From contig NZ_FNUY01000012.1 in the NCBI RefSeq assembly GCF_900108245.1, forward strand, positions 1 through 64,000: a DNA stretch of 64,000 nucleotides, written 5' to 3'. Of this stretch, positions 1 through 8,681 are shown one piece after another. This DNA is from Allobosea lathyri. GTDB taxonomy: Bacteria; Pseudomonadota; Alphaproteobacteria; Rhizobiales; Beijerinckiaceae. The notes beneath the pieces were generated by a model that was given only the letters and a program-made list of their open reading frames with translations, made no database searches and was not told the DNA's origin. The translations under genes and the position numbers were made by a program. Position 1 is the first letter of the stretch, and the number at the start of each line of letters is the position of its first letter.

Positions 1-61
1 AAGAAAGCTCATCACCGTCCTCAACGCCATGCTCAAAACAAACACAGCCTTCCAGACATGA
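1..61 (+). mobile_element. 3' end of an IS110-family-like transposase gene (partial)
   Basis: Frame 2 from the window edge is open and reads RKLITVLNAMLKTNTAFQT before a TGA at 59-61. This resembles the C-terminal tail that follows the IS116/IS110/IS902 domain in many IS110-family transposases, which typically end in a basic 'RKLLTILNAMLK'-like helix. Only 19 residues are visible, so the family call rests on motif memory, and the intact or broken state of the element cannot be judged. Positions 62-211 hold no gene; a short hairpin at 163-181 (8-bp stem, 3-nt loop) lies just after the convergent motB stop. IS110 elements lack classical terminal inverted repeats, so no boundary can be set from sequence alone. 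Confidence 0.5.
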
Positions 62-211
62 CCCCAAACGACACAGTTGCCGGATCGGCGCCGCTATGCT
101 CTGTCCGGGATGACCAACCGCTTCGACTTGAACGCGAAATGATCGAACTGTCCTTTCGAGACGCCATTTCTGCGAAATGGCTCCTCAGGTGAGGGTTCGG
201 AGAAGGAAACG

Positions 212-1036
212 CTACGGCGTGATCCCGAAGAGCAAAGACGGCGCGTCCGCCTTCAGCACTATGCCGACACGGCGGTTGAAGGCGAGATAGGGATTGTCCT
301 TGACCAGCGCCTCGGTGTCGCCCTTGCCGGTGACCGAGGCGAAGCGCTCGTTTGGCACACCGGCATTGGCGAGGATCTCGCGGACCGCTCCGGCCCGGCC
401 GACGGACAGCGTCCATGGGTCGCCCTCGGGGGCGGCTCCGGGGCGCGGTGTCGCGGTGTGGCCTGATATTGCGATCTTGTTGGGCATGCGCCGCAGCGTC
501 GGCGCGACCGCGGCCAGCACCTTGCGCATGCGCTCGTTGGGCTGGACCGAACCTTCGGCGAACATGGCGCGGCCGTCCTGATCGACCAGCTGGATATCGA
601 TGCCGGCCTCGGAAACCTCGACCAGAATGTTGCGCGAGATCTCGGCGATCTCCGGCATCTCGCGCAGGGCCTGGCGCAGCGAGGCTGCGGCGAGCGCAAA
701 GCCGCGGTCATGCGTCGCTGCGATCAGGCCGTCTTCCTTCTGGGTGTTCTGGTTGGGCGCGGTGTTGTCGGAGGCGTCATCGAGCGGACGCACATAGGCA
801 TTCTTGATGTGCGTCTTGGTTGGAATGCCGTCGAGCTCGACGATACCGGCGAGACGGACGTCCTTTTGCGTGCCGAAGGCCTCCCGCATCGAGCCGGCGA
901 CGATCTGGAGCTTCTGCTTGTCCTGGCTCGAATAGGCCGCGACCATGACGAAGAACGCCATCAGCAGCGCCATCAGATCGGCGAAGGTCACGAACCAGCC
1001 GTGACCGCCATGGGCGCCGCGTTTCTTTTTCGCCAT
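212..1036 (-). CDS. motB: MotB/OmpA-family flagellar motor stator protein
   Basis: 274 residues. A basic N-terminus (MAKKKRG) precedes one membrane segment at about residues 14-37 (WFVTFADLMALLMAFFVMVA) with Asp20 in the position of the proton-binding Asp of MotB. The C-terminal half is an OmpA/MotB peptidoglycan-binding domain (ISGHTATPRPG, then NRRVGIVL near the end). Start at 1036 is preferred: the frame is open to 1111, but the MAKKKRG start matches the family and leaves 13 nt after the motA stop. The product anchors the stator to the cell wall and works with MotA as a proton channel. Its tail region shows the small inserts usual in alphaproteobacterial MotB-like proteins. No other flagellar gene lies in the window, so a flagellar role is inferred from family and from the motA partner. 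Confidence 0.85.
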   Translation of the reverse strand: MAKKKRGAHGGHGWFVTFADLMALLMAFFVMVAAYSSQDKQKLQIVAGSMREAFGTQKDVRLAGIVELDGIPTKTHIKNAYVRPLDDASDNTAPNQNTQKEDGLIAATHDRGFALAAASLRQALREMPEIAEISRNILVEVSEAGIDIQLVDQDGRAMFAEGSVQPNERMRKVLAAVAPTLRRMPNKIAISGHTATPRPGAAPEGDPWTLSVGRAGAVREILANAGVPNERFASVTGKGDTEALVKDNPYLAFNRRVGIVLKADAPSLLFGITP

Positions 1037-1049
1037 CGCTAGGCCCTGA

Positions 1050-1820
1050 TCATGCCGCTGCGGCCATCTCTGCGCGATGGTGATCTGGCAGATAGGCAAG
1101 CAGCATTTCACGCACGAGGGTCGGGCTCTTGGCGTCGCGCATCTGCAGCACGCCGTCGATGATCAGCGTGCGCGAGATCTCCTCCTCCTCCAGCTTGATG
1201 TGCAGCTTGTCGGCGATCGGGAGGGTGAACATATTGGCGACCATCGCGCCGTAAAGCGTTGCCAGCAGCGCCGTTGCCATGGCCGGGCCGAGCTTGGACG
1301 GGTCGCTCATATTGGCGAACATCGTCACCATGCCCAGAATCGTGCCGATCATGCCCCAGGCCGGGGCGCAGTCGCCGATGGCGCGGTAGACCTTGGAGCC
1401 TTCGTCGAGCCGCTGCAGGAAGTTGTCGCGGTCGCGCTCCATCGTGTCGCGGATGAAGTCCTTGTCGTAGCCGTCGGCGATGTAGCGCAGGCCCTGGGCC
1501 AGGAAGGGATCGGAGACCTGGACGTTTTCCAGCGCGACCGGGCCGCTCTTGCGCGCGATTTCGGCGACGCGCGTGATCTCGTCGATCAGCTCGCGCGGGT
1601 GGATCGAGCGCATGGTGAAGGCGAAGCGGAGGCCCATCGGGAGGCCGTGGGCGATGACCGAAAAGGGAAAGCGCAGCATCGTCGCCGCAGAGGCGCCGCC
1701 GAAAATGATGATCGCGGCGTGCTTGTCCCAATAGGCGGCGAAGTTGCCGCCATCGATCATGATGAGCGCGACGATCGTGGCGATGCCGCCGATAATGCCC
1801 GCGCCGGTTGCGATATCCAT
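1050..1820 (-). CDS. motA: MotA/TolQ/ExbB-family proton channel protein (flagellar motor stator)
   Basis: 256 residues with four hydrophobic segments. Two are near the N-terminus (ATGAGIIGGIATIVALIMI; AAIIIFGGASAATMLRF) and two lie after a charged cytoplasmic region (PAWGMIGTILGMVTMFANM; AMATALLATLYGAMVANMF). The PAWGMIGTILG stretch is the MotA/ExbB signature containing the functionally important proline. Length and topology fit the PomA-like MotA of alphaproteobacteria rather than the longer E. coli form. ATG at 1820 is chosen over GTG at 1829 because an AGGG lies 9 nt upstream of it. It is the first gene of a two-gene unit with motB and diverges from the NdvA-like exporter. Confidence 0.88.
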   Translation of the reverse strand: MDIATGAGIIGGIATIVALIMIDGGNFAAYWDKHAAIIIFGGASAATMLRFPFSVIAHGLPMGLRFAFTMRSIHPRELIDEITRVAEIARKSGPVALENVQVSDPFLAQGLRYIADGYDKDFIRDTMERDRDNFLQRLDEGSKVYRAIGDCAPAWGMIGTILGMVTMFANMSDPSKLGPAMATALLATLYGAMVANMFTLPIADKLHIKLEEEEISRTLIIDGVLQMRDAKSPTLVREMLLAYLPDHHRAEMAAAA

Positions 1821-1957
1821 GGAAAGCACCCTGATGCGCGCGACGCACCGGAGCTGGCGGTCGGCTCTTCGCAGTGGAAACCATAAGAGGGGTGGATTGA
1901 ACGAAGCCTTAAGGTTCAGGCCTTGTTCGCGCGATGCGGTCGGTTAAGAGTTGGCCG

Positions 1958-3781
1958 ATGTCATTGTTCTCGATCTACGCCCGCGTCCTCGGAGAGCTTG
2001 GCCCTGAAAAGCGGCTCGGCCTGATCCTGGCGTTCGCCAACATCCTGCTCGCGGCGGCCGCTTTCGCCGAGCCGATGCTGTTTGGCGCGCTGATCGACAA
2101 ATTGTCGTCGGTGCAGGGGGCCGGCCATAAGCTCGCCTGGAGCGATCTCAACACGCTGATCCTGGCCTGGGTGGGCTTTGGCCTGTTCTCGATCGCAGCC
2201 AGCGTCTTCGTTTCCCTGCAGGCCGACAGGCTGGCGCATCGGCGCCGGCTCGCCGTGATGGCGAATTATTTCGAACACGCGCTGACCCTACCGCTGGCCT
2301 ATCACACGCAGACCCATTCCGGCCGCGTGCTCAAGGTCATGCTCGACGGCACCAGCGGCATGTGGGCGCTGTGGCTGTCCTTCTTCCGCGAGCATTGCGC
2401 CAGCCTGGTCGCGCTGTTCATCCTGCTGCCCTTCACCTTGTGGAAGAACTGGCAGCTCGGGCTGCTGCTGATCTCGCTCGTCGTGCTGTTCGGCTCGCTG
2501 ACGGCCTATGTGCTGCGCAAGACCGACAAGCTGCAGAGCAATGTCGAGGCCTATCATTCGAACCTCGCCGAACGGGCCTCGGACGCGCTCGGCAACGTGC
2601 CGGTGATCCAGAGCTTCACCCGGATCGAGGCCGAGGTGCGCGGCTTGCGCTCGACCATCGCCAATCTGCTCGAGGCGCAGCTGCCCGTGCTGTCCTGGTG
2701 GGCGATCGCGACGGTGGCGACGCGCGCCTCGGCGACCCTGACCGTGCTCGCGATTTTCGTCGTCGGCGCATGGCTGCTGATGCAGGGGCTCACCACCGTC
2801 GGCGAGATCGTCACCTTCATGGGCTTCGCGACCATGCTGGTCGGGCGTCTCGAGCAGATCGTCGCCTTCGTGAACTTCATCTTCATGCAGGCGCCGAAGA
2901 TGCGCGAGTTCTTCGCGGTGCTGGATACGTTGCCGGCTGTGCGCGATCTGGCCACCGCAAAGGATGCCGGCCGGCTCGCAGGGGCCGTCGCCTTCGAGGA
3001 TGTGTCCTTCTCCTATGATGGCAAGCGCGCGGCCGTGCGCGATGTCTCCTTTGCGGTGAAGCCGGGCGAAACCATCGCCATCGTCGGCTCGACCGGCTCT
3101 GGCAAATCGACGACGCTCGGGCTGCTGCATCGCGCCTTCGATCCGCAGTCTGGCCGCATCACCGTCGACGGGATGGATATCCGCGACATCTCGCTGATCT
3201 CGCTGCGCCGGAACATCGGCGTGGTCTTCCAGGAGCCGATGTTGTTCGCGCGCTCGATCCGCGAGAATCTCACTGTCGGCAAGCCCGACGCGACCGATGC
3301 CGAGATGATGGAGGCGCTCGACCGGGCCCAGGCCAGCGAGGTGATGGCGCGCCAGAGCGAGGGGTTGGACACGCTGGTCGGAGAGCGCGGCCGCACGCTG
3401 TCGGGCGGCGAGCGCCAGCGTCTCTCGATCGCCCGCGCGCTCCTGAAGAACCCGCCGATCCTGATCCTCGACGAGGCGACCTCGGCTCTGGACGCAGCGA
3501 CCGAGGTCAAGCTCCAGAAGGCGCTGGAAGAGGTGATGAAGGGCCGCACCACCTTCGTCATCGCCCACCGCCTCGCCACCATCCGCAACGCCGATCGTAT
3601 TCTGGTGTTCGAACACGGCGAGGTGCTGGAAATGGGCTCCTTCGAGGAACTCGTCGCCAAGGGCGGTCGCTTTGCCGCGCTGGCGCGGGCGCAATACCTC
3701 GTGACCGACAAGGCTCCGGAGAAGGCGCCGGTCGAAGTCGAGGTGGTGAGCCCGCTGGGCCAGAAGATCGACGTCGATTGA
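1958..3781 (+). CDS. ndvA: Cyclic beta-1,2-glucan exporter, ATP-binding/permease protein (NdvA/ChvA type)
   Basis: 607 residues: an ABC half-transporter with an N-terminal six-helix exporter domain (about 1-310) and a C-terminal ATPase. Walker A is GSTGSGKSTT, the Q-loop is in GVVFQEPMLF, the signature is LSGGERQRLSIARAL and Walker B is ILILDEATSALD. The N-terminus MSLFSIYARVLGELGPEKRL is very like NdvA/ChvA, which export periplasmic cyclic beta-1,2-glucan needed for osmoadaptation and plant interaction in rhizobia. ATG at 1958 is preferred to the in-frame ATG at 1934 because it restores the family N-terminus. The glucan synthase NdvB is not in the window; in rhizobia the two genes are often apart. 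Glucan as substrate is a family inference. Confidence 0.85.
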   Translation: MSLFSIYARVLGELGPEKRLGLILAFANILLAAAAFAEPMLFGALIDKLSSVQGAGHKLAWSDLNTLILAWVGFGLFSIAASVFVSLQADRLAHRRRLAVMANYFEHALTLPLAYHTQTHSGRVLKVMLDGTSGMWALWLSFFREHCASLVALFILLPFTLWKNWQLGLLLISLVVLFGSLTAYVLRKTDKLQSNVEAYHSNLAERASDALGNVPVIQSFTRIEAEVRGLRSTIANLLEAQLPVLSWWAIATVATRASATLTVLAIFVVGAWLLMQGLTTVGEIVTFMGFATMLVGRLEQIVAFVNFIFMQAPKMREFFAVLDTLPAVRDLATAKDAGRLAGAVAFEDVSFSYDGKRAAVRDVSFAVKPGETIAIVGSTGSGKSTTLGLLHRAFDPQSGRITVDGMDIRDISLISLRRNIGVVFQEPMLFARSIRENLTVGKPDATDAEMMEALDRAQASEVMARQSEGLDTLVGERGRTLSGGERQRLSIARALLKNPPILILDEATSALDAATEVKLQKALEEVMKGRTTFVIAHRLATIRNADRILVFEHGEVLEMGSFEELVAKGGRFAALARAQYLVTDKAPEKAPVEVEVVSPLGQKIDVD

Positions 3782-3808
3782 CGCGCTGGCGGGCGGCCGC
3801 GCGCTGGA

Positions 3809-3831
3809 TCGACTACCCCCGAGGTAGTCGA
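3809..3831 (+). terminator. Hairpin after the NdvA-like gene
   Basis: A 9-bp perfect stem (TCGACTACC / GGTAGTCGA) with a 5-nt loop lies 28 nt past the stop codon. No T-tract follows, so this is either a weak or Rho-assisted terminator or an mRNA 3'-end stabiliser. Confidence 0.4.
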
Positions 3832-3905
3832 CCGGAGGCGGCGGCCCAAGCATCATCATTCGCAGCGGTGGCCTTGCCGCCCCATGTGAATGATGGAGAA
3901 GACCA

Positions 3906-4250
3906 ATGGCTTCCTATGCAATCGGCCGGCTTCGTGATGTGCGGCTCGGGCCGCAAATTGTCGCCTATCTCGAGCGCATCGATGCCACGCTGGCGCCTTT
4001 CGGCGGCCGCTTCCTGATCCATGGCGACCCGCCGGAGGTGCTGGAAGGCGCCTGGACCGGCGATCTCATCGTCATCGCCTTTCCCGATCGCACGCAGGCG
4101 AGAGCATGGTACGCGTCGCCGGCCTATCGGGCTATCCTGCCGCTGCGGACGGGGAACTCCGTCGGTGACGTCATCCTGATCGACGGCGTTTGCGAAACGC
4201 ATCGAGCGGTCGACGTGCTCAAGTCGGCTGCCTCCGAAAGCGCGGCATGA
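3906..4250 (+). CDS. DUF1330 family protein
   Basis: 114 residues of the DUF1330 ferredoxin-like (dimeric alpha/beta barrel) family. Visible family features are an N-terminal strand-helix (YAIGRLRDV...YLERIDATLAPFGGRFLIHG), the WTGDLIVIAFPD core strand, and ARAWYASPAYRAILPLR, the conserved 'W..S..Y..i...R' element. It is cytosolic, with no signal peptide. The biochemical role of the family is unknown. An AGA-rich stretch just upstream (GGAGAAGACC) can act as ribosome-binding site for the ATG at 3906. It stands alone between the exporter and the antiporter. Confidence 0.75.
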   Translation: MASYAIGRLRDVRLGPQIVAYLERIDATLAPFGGRFLIHGDPPEVLEGAWTGDLIVIAFPDRTQARAWYASPAYRAILPLRTGNSVGDVILIDGVCETHRAVDVLKSAASESAA

Positions 4251-4405
4251 GCGCGCGGAAGCGCGGTTTTGGTTCGGTGCCGAACGAAAACGTGCTTCAT
4301 GGGTTGGATATCGTAAGACTATCCTCCCGACGGCCGGTTTTCTGCCGCCGGTTCCCCGAGCCAAGTCATTTCCGCCCACGCTGTTTTTGAAAGAGTACCG
4401 ATTTC

Positions 4406-5539
4406 GTGTCGAGCATGATCATCCGCCTCGTCTGCGCTTGGGCGACTGTCGCCGCATTCCAGCTCTTCGGAGGCAGTTTTCTCGGCCAGCTCGGCGCGCC
4501 GCTGGTCTCGGCCCTGATCTTCGTGTGGCTCCTGGGTGTCATCATCTGGGCGGCGTTCGGGGTGGTGCATGAAGCGGAGATCCTCGCGACCCGGTTCGGA
4601 GAGCCCTACGGCACGCTGATCCTGACCCTCTCGATCGTGATCATCGAGGTCGCGCTTATTTCCGCCGTGATGCTCGGCGCCAAGGGCGCGCCGACGCTTG
4701 GTCGCGACACCATGTTCGCCGTTCTGATGATCGTGCTCAATGGCGTCGTCGGCATTGGCCTGCTGCTCGGTGGCCAGCGTCATTTTGCGCAGAGTTATAA
4801 TCTGAAGGGGGCCTCGTCCTATCTGGCGGTCATCATTCCCTTGACGGTCATTCCGCTGGTGCTTCCCAACTTCACGACCTCGACTGCGAACGGCACGCTG
4901 ACGACGCTGCAATCGGTCAGCTTCTCGGTGTTCACGGTGGCGCTATATGGCGCCTTCCTCGTGCTCCAGACCGGACGCCACCGCACATTCTTCCAGGAGC
5001 CGACCCGAGATCAGGCTCCGAAAGCGCGCACTGCCGGAGAAGAGGACGGCTTCGAGGAGGACGATCATGGCCATCCTGATCCCGGCGGCGCGACCTTGAC
5101 GCATGTCGCGCTCCTGCTGGCCAACATCCTGCCGATCGTCATCCTGGCCAAAAGTCTGGCCACCGTGCTCGATTTCGGCATCATCAAGCTTGGCGCGCCG
5201 GTTGCGCTCGGCGGAATTCTGATCGCGATGGTCGTGTTCACGCCGGAATGCATCGCGGCGCTGCGCGCGATCACCGCCAACCAGCTCCAGCGCGCCATCA
5301 ATCTGTGCCTTGGCGCGGCGGCGTCGACGCTCGGGCTGACCGTGCCTGCCGTGCTGGCTATCGGCCTGTATACCGGTCAGGAGGTCGTGCTCGGCCTTTC
5401 CGGCACCAACATGATCATCCTCGCCATGACGCTGCTGCTGAGCACCCTGACCTTCACAGGCACGCGCACGACGATGCTGGAAGGTGCGGTGCACCTCTCC
5501 GTGTTCTTCGTCTTCCTGGTGCTGGTGTTCAGCCCCTGA
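4406..5539 (+). CDS. chaA: ChaA-type calcium/sodium/potassium:proton antiporter
   Basis: 377 residues, about ten or eleven membrane segments, member of the CaCA superfamily. The first ion-binding repeat is seen as HEAEILATRFGEPYGTLIL followed by IIEVALI, and the second as VFTPECIAALRAI..NQLQRAIN; both carry the acidic residue expected in the alpha-repeats. The halves are joined by a hydrophilic loop rich in acidic residues and histidine (EEDGFEEDDHGHPDP), as in E. coli ChaA, where the loop is thought to sense cations. The start is GTG at 4406 or ATG at 4415. It likely exports Ca2+, Na+ or K+ in exchange for protons at alkaline pH. It is convergent with aroB, with only 16 nt between them. Confidence 0.85.
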   Translation: MSSMIIRLVCAWATVAAFQLFGGSFLGQLGAPLVSALIFVWLLGVIIWAAFGVVHEAEILATRFGEPYGTLILTLSIVIIEVALISAVMLGAKGAPTLGRDTMFAVLMIVLNGVVGIGLLLGGQRHFAQSYNLKGASSYLAVIIPLTVIPLVLPNFTTSTANGTLTTLQSVSFSVFTVALYGAFLVLQTGRHRTFFQEPTRDQAPKARTAGEEDGFEEDDHGHPDPGGATLTHVALLLANILPIVILAKSLATVLDFGIIKLGAPVALGGILIAMVVFTPECIAALRAITANQLQRAINLCLGAAASTLGLTVPAVLAIGLYTGQEVVLGLSGTNMIILAMTLLLSTLTFTGTRTTMLEGAVHLSVFFVFLVLVFSP

Positions 5540-5555
5540 ACCTGCGCGTGCCGCG

Positions 5556-6695
5556 TCAGGCGGCGAGCTCGGCCTCGACAAAGGCTCTGACCTCGTCGGC
5601 TGCGACGCCGGGCGCGATGAAGCTCTTGCCAATGCCGCGCGCCAGGATGAAGGTCAGCACGCCGCGCTTGACCTTCTTGTCCTGCGCCATGGCCGAGACG
5701 ATCTCCTCCGCATTGCCCGCTCCGCCGGGAACCTGCTGAAGACTGCTCGGCAGGCCGACCGCATCGAGATGGCGCGAGACGCGCAGTGCATCCTGACCGG
5801 GGCAGAGATCAAGCCGCTGCGAGAAGCGGAAGGCGAGGGCGAGCCCGATCGAGACCGCCTCGCCATGGACCAGTCGCTTGGAATCGTAACCCGTCAGGCG
5901 CTCCAGCGCATGGGCGAAGGTGTGGCCGAGATTGAGCAGGGCCCTGTCGCCCTCCTCGCGCTCGTCGCGGGCGACGATCGCTGCCTTGGCGCGGCAGGAG
6001 ACCGCCACCGCATGGTCGCGTTCGGGCCCGCCGGCGAGGATGCGGCTCCAGTTGGCTTCGCACCAATCGAAGAAGTCGGGATCGTTGATCAGGCCGTATT
6101 TCACCACCTCGGCATATCCCGCCTTGAACTCGCGCTCGCTGAGCGTGTCCAGCAAGGCGGTGTCGGCGATGACGAGCGCCGGCTGGTGGAAGGCGCCGAT
6201 CAGGTTCTTGCCATGCGACGAGTTGATGCCGGTCTTGCCGCCGACCGAGGAATCGACCTGGGACAAAAGCGTCGTCGGCACCTGCACGAAGCGCACGCCA
6301 CGCCGCAGTACAGCCGCGGCAAAGCCGGTGAGATCACCCACGACGCCGCCGCCCAGCGCGATGACGAGGTCGTTGCGCTCGATCTTGGCCTCCAGCAGCG
6401 CGTCGCAAAGACCGACGAACTGAGCATAGGATTTCGAGGCCTCGCCGGGCGGGATCGTGATCCGCGTCGTCGCGATGCCTTCCTGATGCAGGCAGGTTTC
6501 GAATGCCGGCGCGTGCAGTTCCGCGACGCTCTCGTCGGTGACCAGCGCTGCCTTGGCACCGGGTGCGAAAGCGGCGATCAGCGCGGCGGCCTCGCAAAGC
6601 TGGTGGCGGCCGATATGGATGTCGTAGGCGCGTCCCTCCAGCGCGACGGACACCACGATCCGTGCGCCAGGAGCTTCTTTCGTCTTGGTGGTCAT
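5556..6695 (-). CDS. aroB: 3-dehydroquinate synthase
   Basis: 379 residues. NAD-binding GGGVVGDLTGFAAA, the substrate-binding VPTTLLSQVDSSVGGKTG block and the lysine-bearing GKNLIGAFHQP are all present. The three metal ligands can be placed in YAEVVKYGL (Glu), LNLGHTFAHALE (His) and LVHGEAVSIG (His). It converts DAHP to 3-dehydroquinate, step two of the shikimate pathway, in the cytosol. Its start codon overlaps the aroK stop by 4 nt, so the two are translationally coupled. The N-terminus is about 10-15 residues longer than in E. coli AroB (MTTKTKEAPGA), which is usual in alphaproteobacteria. Confidence 0.95.
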   Translation of the reverse strand: MTTKTKEAPGARIVVSVALEGRAYDIHIGRHQLCEAAALIAAFAPGAKAALVTDESVAELHAPAFETCLHQEGIATTRITIPPGEASKSYAQFVGLCDALLEAKIERNDLVIALGGGVVGDLTGFAAAVLRRGVRFVQVPTTLLSQVDSSVGGKTGINSSHGKNLIGAFHQPALVIADTALLDTLSEREFKAGYAEVVKYGLINDPDFFDWCEANWSRILAGGPERDHAVAVSCRAKAAIVARDEREEGDRALLNLGHTFAHALERLTGYDSKRLVHGEAVSIGLALAFRFSQRLDLCPGQDALRVSRHLDAVGLPSSLQQVPGGAGNAEEIVSAMAQDKKVKRGVLTFILARGIGKSFIAPGVAADEVRAFVEAELAA

Positions 6696-7294
6696 GGCGT
6701 GTCCGATCTGCCGGGTGTCGCGCGCAAGTGCTGCTCGAGCGCAGCGACGGCGTCGGCGACGACGACATCATGGGGGGCGTCGCGCGACATCAGCGTCAAA
6801 TCCGCCAGAGCATAGAACGGTTCACGCTCGGCCAACATGTGGCGCAGGGTCTCCTCGGGGTCGGCGGTCTGGAGCAGCGGCCGGTTCGAGCGCTTGCGGA
6901 CGCGACGCATCAGTACATCGGCCTCTGCCTTGAGCCAGATCGAGATGCCGTATTGCGCGATGCGCGCGCGCGTCTCCGCGTTCATGAAAGCGCCACCGCC
7001 AGTCGCCAGCACCAATGGCGCACGCGTCATCAGGATGCGGCTGATCACCCGGCGCTCGCCGTCGCGGAACTCGGTTTCGCCGCGCTGCGCGAAAATCTCC
7101 GGGATCGTCATGTCGGCGGCGGTCTCGATCTCGGTGTCCGCATCGACGAAGGGAAGGCCGAGGCGTGAGCTCAGGCGCCGTCCAACGGAGCTCTTGCCCG
7201 AGCCCATCATGCCGACCAGCACGATGGCGCGCTGGCCGAGCGCGGCGCGCAACTCCGTGTGATCAAGGCTCTCGATGGGTTCGGCTATGGTCAT
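6692..7294 (-). CDS. aroK: Shikimate kinase
   Basis: 200 residues with an N-terminal extension of about 20. P-loop GMMGSGKSSVGRRL, shikimate-binding VDADTEIE and GGGAFM, the LID arginine in RKRSNRPLL, and the C-terminal ALEQHLR helix are all visible. It phosphorylates shikimate with ATP. It is the first gene of the aroK-aroB pair and diverges from the small membrane peptide and xerD at 7484-8571, an arrangement frequent in alphaproteobacteria. Confidence 0.93.
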   Translation of the reverse strand: MTIAEPIESLDHTELRAALGQRAIVLVGMMGSGKSSVGRRLSSRLGLPFVDADTEIETAADMTIPEIFAQRGETEFRDGERRVISRILMTRAPLVLATGGGAFMNAETRARIAQYGISIWLKAEADVLMRRVRKRSNRPLLQTADPEETLRHMLAEREPFYALADLTLMSRDAPHDVVVADAVAALEQHLRATPGRSDTP

Positions 7295-7483
7295 TATGGC
7301 ATTTCCTCAGGAGCGCGTTTAGCATGAGTGATCACGTGACGTCATGCCCTCCGCGCGGCGGATTCGTCTGGTGTCGTGACGCATTTGCTCTTGCGTCCCG
7401 CATCCGGCCTCGGGAATAACCGCCCGGTTCCGTCTCGCATGGTTTTGCCCTGGGGCAGCGAGAGAGTTCGAGGGCCGCCTGCC

Positions 7484-7630
7484 GTGCCGACACTGTTCCG
7501 ATTCGTCGCTTTCGTCGCCATCCTCGGCGGGCTGGTCTTTGGCGGCATGATCGCGCTCGTGACCTTCGTCCAGCCGGTGCCGCGCGAGATGGTCGAGATC
7601 GTGCCGCCTGCCAAATTGCAGCCGCGATGA
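7484..7630 (+). CDS. Small single-pass membrane protein upstream of xerD
   Basis: 48 residues from a GTG start: one strong membrane helix (FRFVAFVAILGGLVFGGMIALVTF) followed by a short polar tail containing PVPREMVEIVPPAKLQP. The tail repeats a 'P.RE...P' pattern that I recall from unnamed small proteins placed between aroK and xerD in Hyphomicrobiales. The stop codon overlaps the xerD start by 4 nt (ATGA), which supports real translation and coupling. The frame stays open back to 7376, but the upstream part is arginine/glycine-rich and looks non-coding. Function unknown. Confidence 0.6.
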   Translation: MPTLFRFVAFVAILGGLVFGGMIALVTFVQPVPREMVEIVPPAKLQPR

Positions 7631-8571
7631 GCCGGCTGGCGCGCGCAAGGCTCGTCACCTTCCTCGACATGCTCGCAGCCGAGCGTGGCGCCGCCCGCAA
7701 CACGCTCGAAGCCTATGAGCGTGATATCGACGACTATCTCGAGTTTCTGGGTGGACGGGGCCTGGGCGATGTCACGGCCGATGATATCCGCGGCTGGCTC
7801 GGCGACATTGCGGCGCGCGGATTGAAGGCGTCGTCGGCGGCGCGGCGGCTTTCCGCTGTGCGCCAGTTCCACCGTTTCCTCTATACCGAGGGCCTTTCCG
7901 CCAACGATCCCTCCGCCGCCATCGAAGGGCCGCGTCAGGGCCGCCCCCTGCCGAAGGTGATCTCGGTTGCGGATGTCGACAGGCTGATCGAGACCGCCCG
8001 GCTGATGTCCGAGCAGGAAGGGCTGTCGAAGGCGGCCCGGCTCAAGGCTCTGCGCATGCGCTGCCTGATCGAAATGCTCTACGCCACGGGTCTGCGCGTT
8101 TCGGAGCTGATAGCGCTGCCGCTATCGGCCGCGACGACGCGCGAGCGCTTTCTCGTCGTGCGCGGCAAGGGCGACAAGGACAGGCTGGTGCCGTTGAACG
8201 ATGCGGCGCGCGATGCCGCCCGCGCCTGGCTTGCGGCGTTGCGCGATACGGGCGTCAGCGACGGCCGCTGGCTGTTTCCCTCCGACGGGGAGAGCGGGCA
8301 TCTGACCCGGCAGGCCTTTGGCCGCGATCTGAAGAGTCTGGCTGGCGCTGCTGGCCTTTCGGCCTCGGCCTTGAGCCCGCATGTGCTGCGCCACGCCTTT
8401 GCCAGTCACCTGCTGCAGAACGGCGCCGATCTGCGCGTGGTGCAGGAGTTGCTGGGGCATGCCGATATCGCGACGACGCAGATCTACACCCATGTTCTCG
8501 ACGACCGGCTGAAGAGCATGGTGCGCGATCTGCACCCGCTGGCGGATGATCTCGAATCTCACCAAAAGTGA
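7627..8571 (+). CDS. xerD: Site-specific tyrosine recombinase XerD
   Basis: 314 residues. The N-terminal SAM-like core-binding domain (FLDMLAAERGAARNTLEAYERDI) is followed by the catalytic domain with ATGLRVSEL (first Arg), the RGKGDKDRLVPL beta-hairpin (Lys), HVLRHAFASHLL (His/Arg) and LGHADIATTQIYTH (His and Tyr nucleophile). It resolves chromosome dimers at dif together with XerC, driven by FtsK. The isolated position and aroK neighbour point to the housekeeping XerD, not a phage or integron integrase. XerC is not in the window. Confidence 0.9.
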   Translation: MSRLARARLVTFLDMLAAERGAARNTLEAYERDIDDYLEFLGGRGLGDVTADDIRGWLGDIAARGLKASSAARRLSAVRQFHRFLYTEGLSANDPSAAIEGPRQGRPLPKVISVADVDRLIETARLMSEQEGLSKAARLKALRMRCLIEMLYATGLRVSELIALPLSAATTRERFLVVRGKGDKDRLVPLNDAARDAARAWLAALRDTGVSDGRWLFPSDGESGHLTRQAFGRDLKSLAGAAGLSASALSPHVLRHAFASHLLQNGADLRVVQELLGHADIATTQIYTHVLDDRLKSMVRDLHPLADDLESHQK

Positions 8572-8681
8572 GACTGAAAGATTCAGAAGGTCCGGTTCCG
8601 GGCGACGATCCAGGGTCCGCTCCTGGCGCAACGGAGCCCCGGTAAAGCTCAATGCGGCGATCTGGGTAACGAACAAGTCGG

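Noticed and set aside
2288..3859. 523-codon minus-strand frame opposite the NdvA-like exporter
   Set aside because: Composition is His/Asp/Arg/Gly-rich with no motif, and the plus strand carries a full set of ABC motifs.
7627..8571. Integrase of a genomic island
   Set aside because: Sequence and the aroK-side location fit housekeeping XerD; no att repeats or phage genes flank it.
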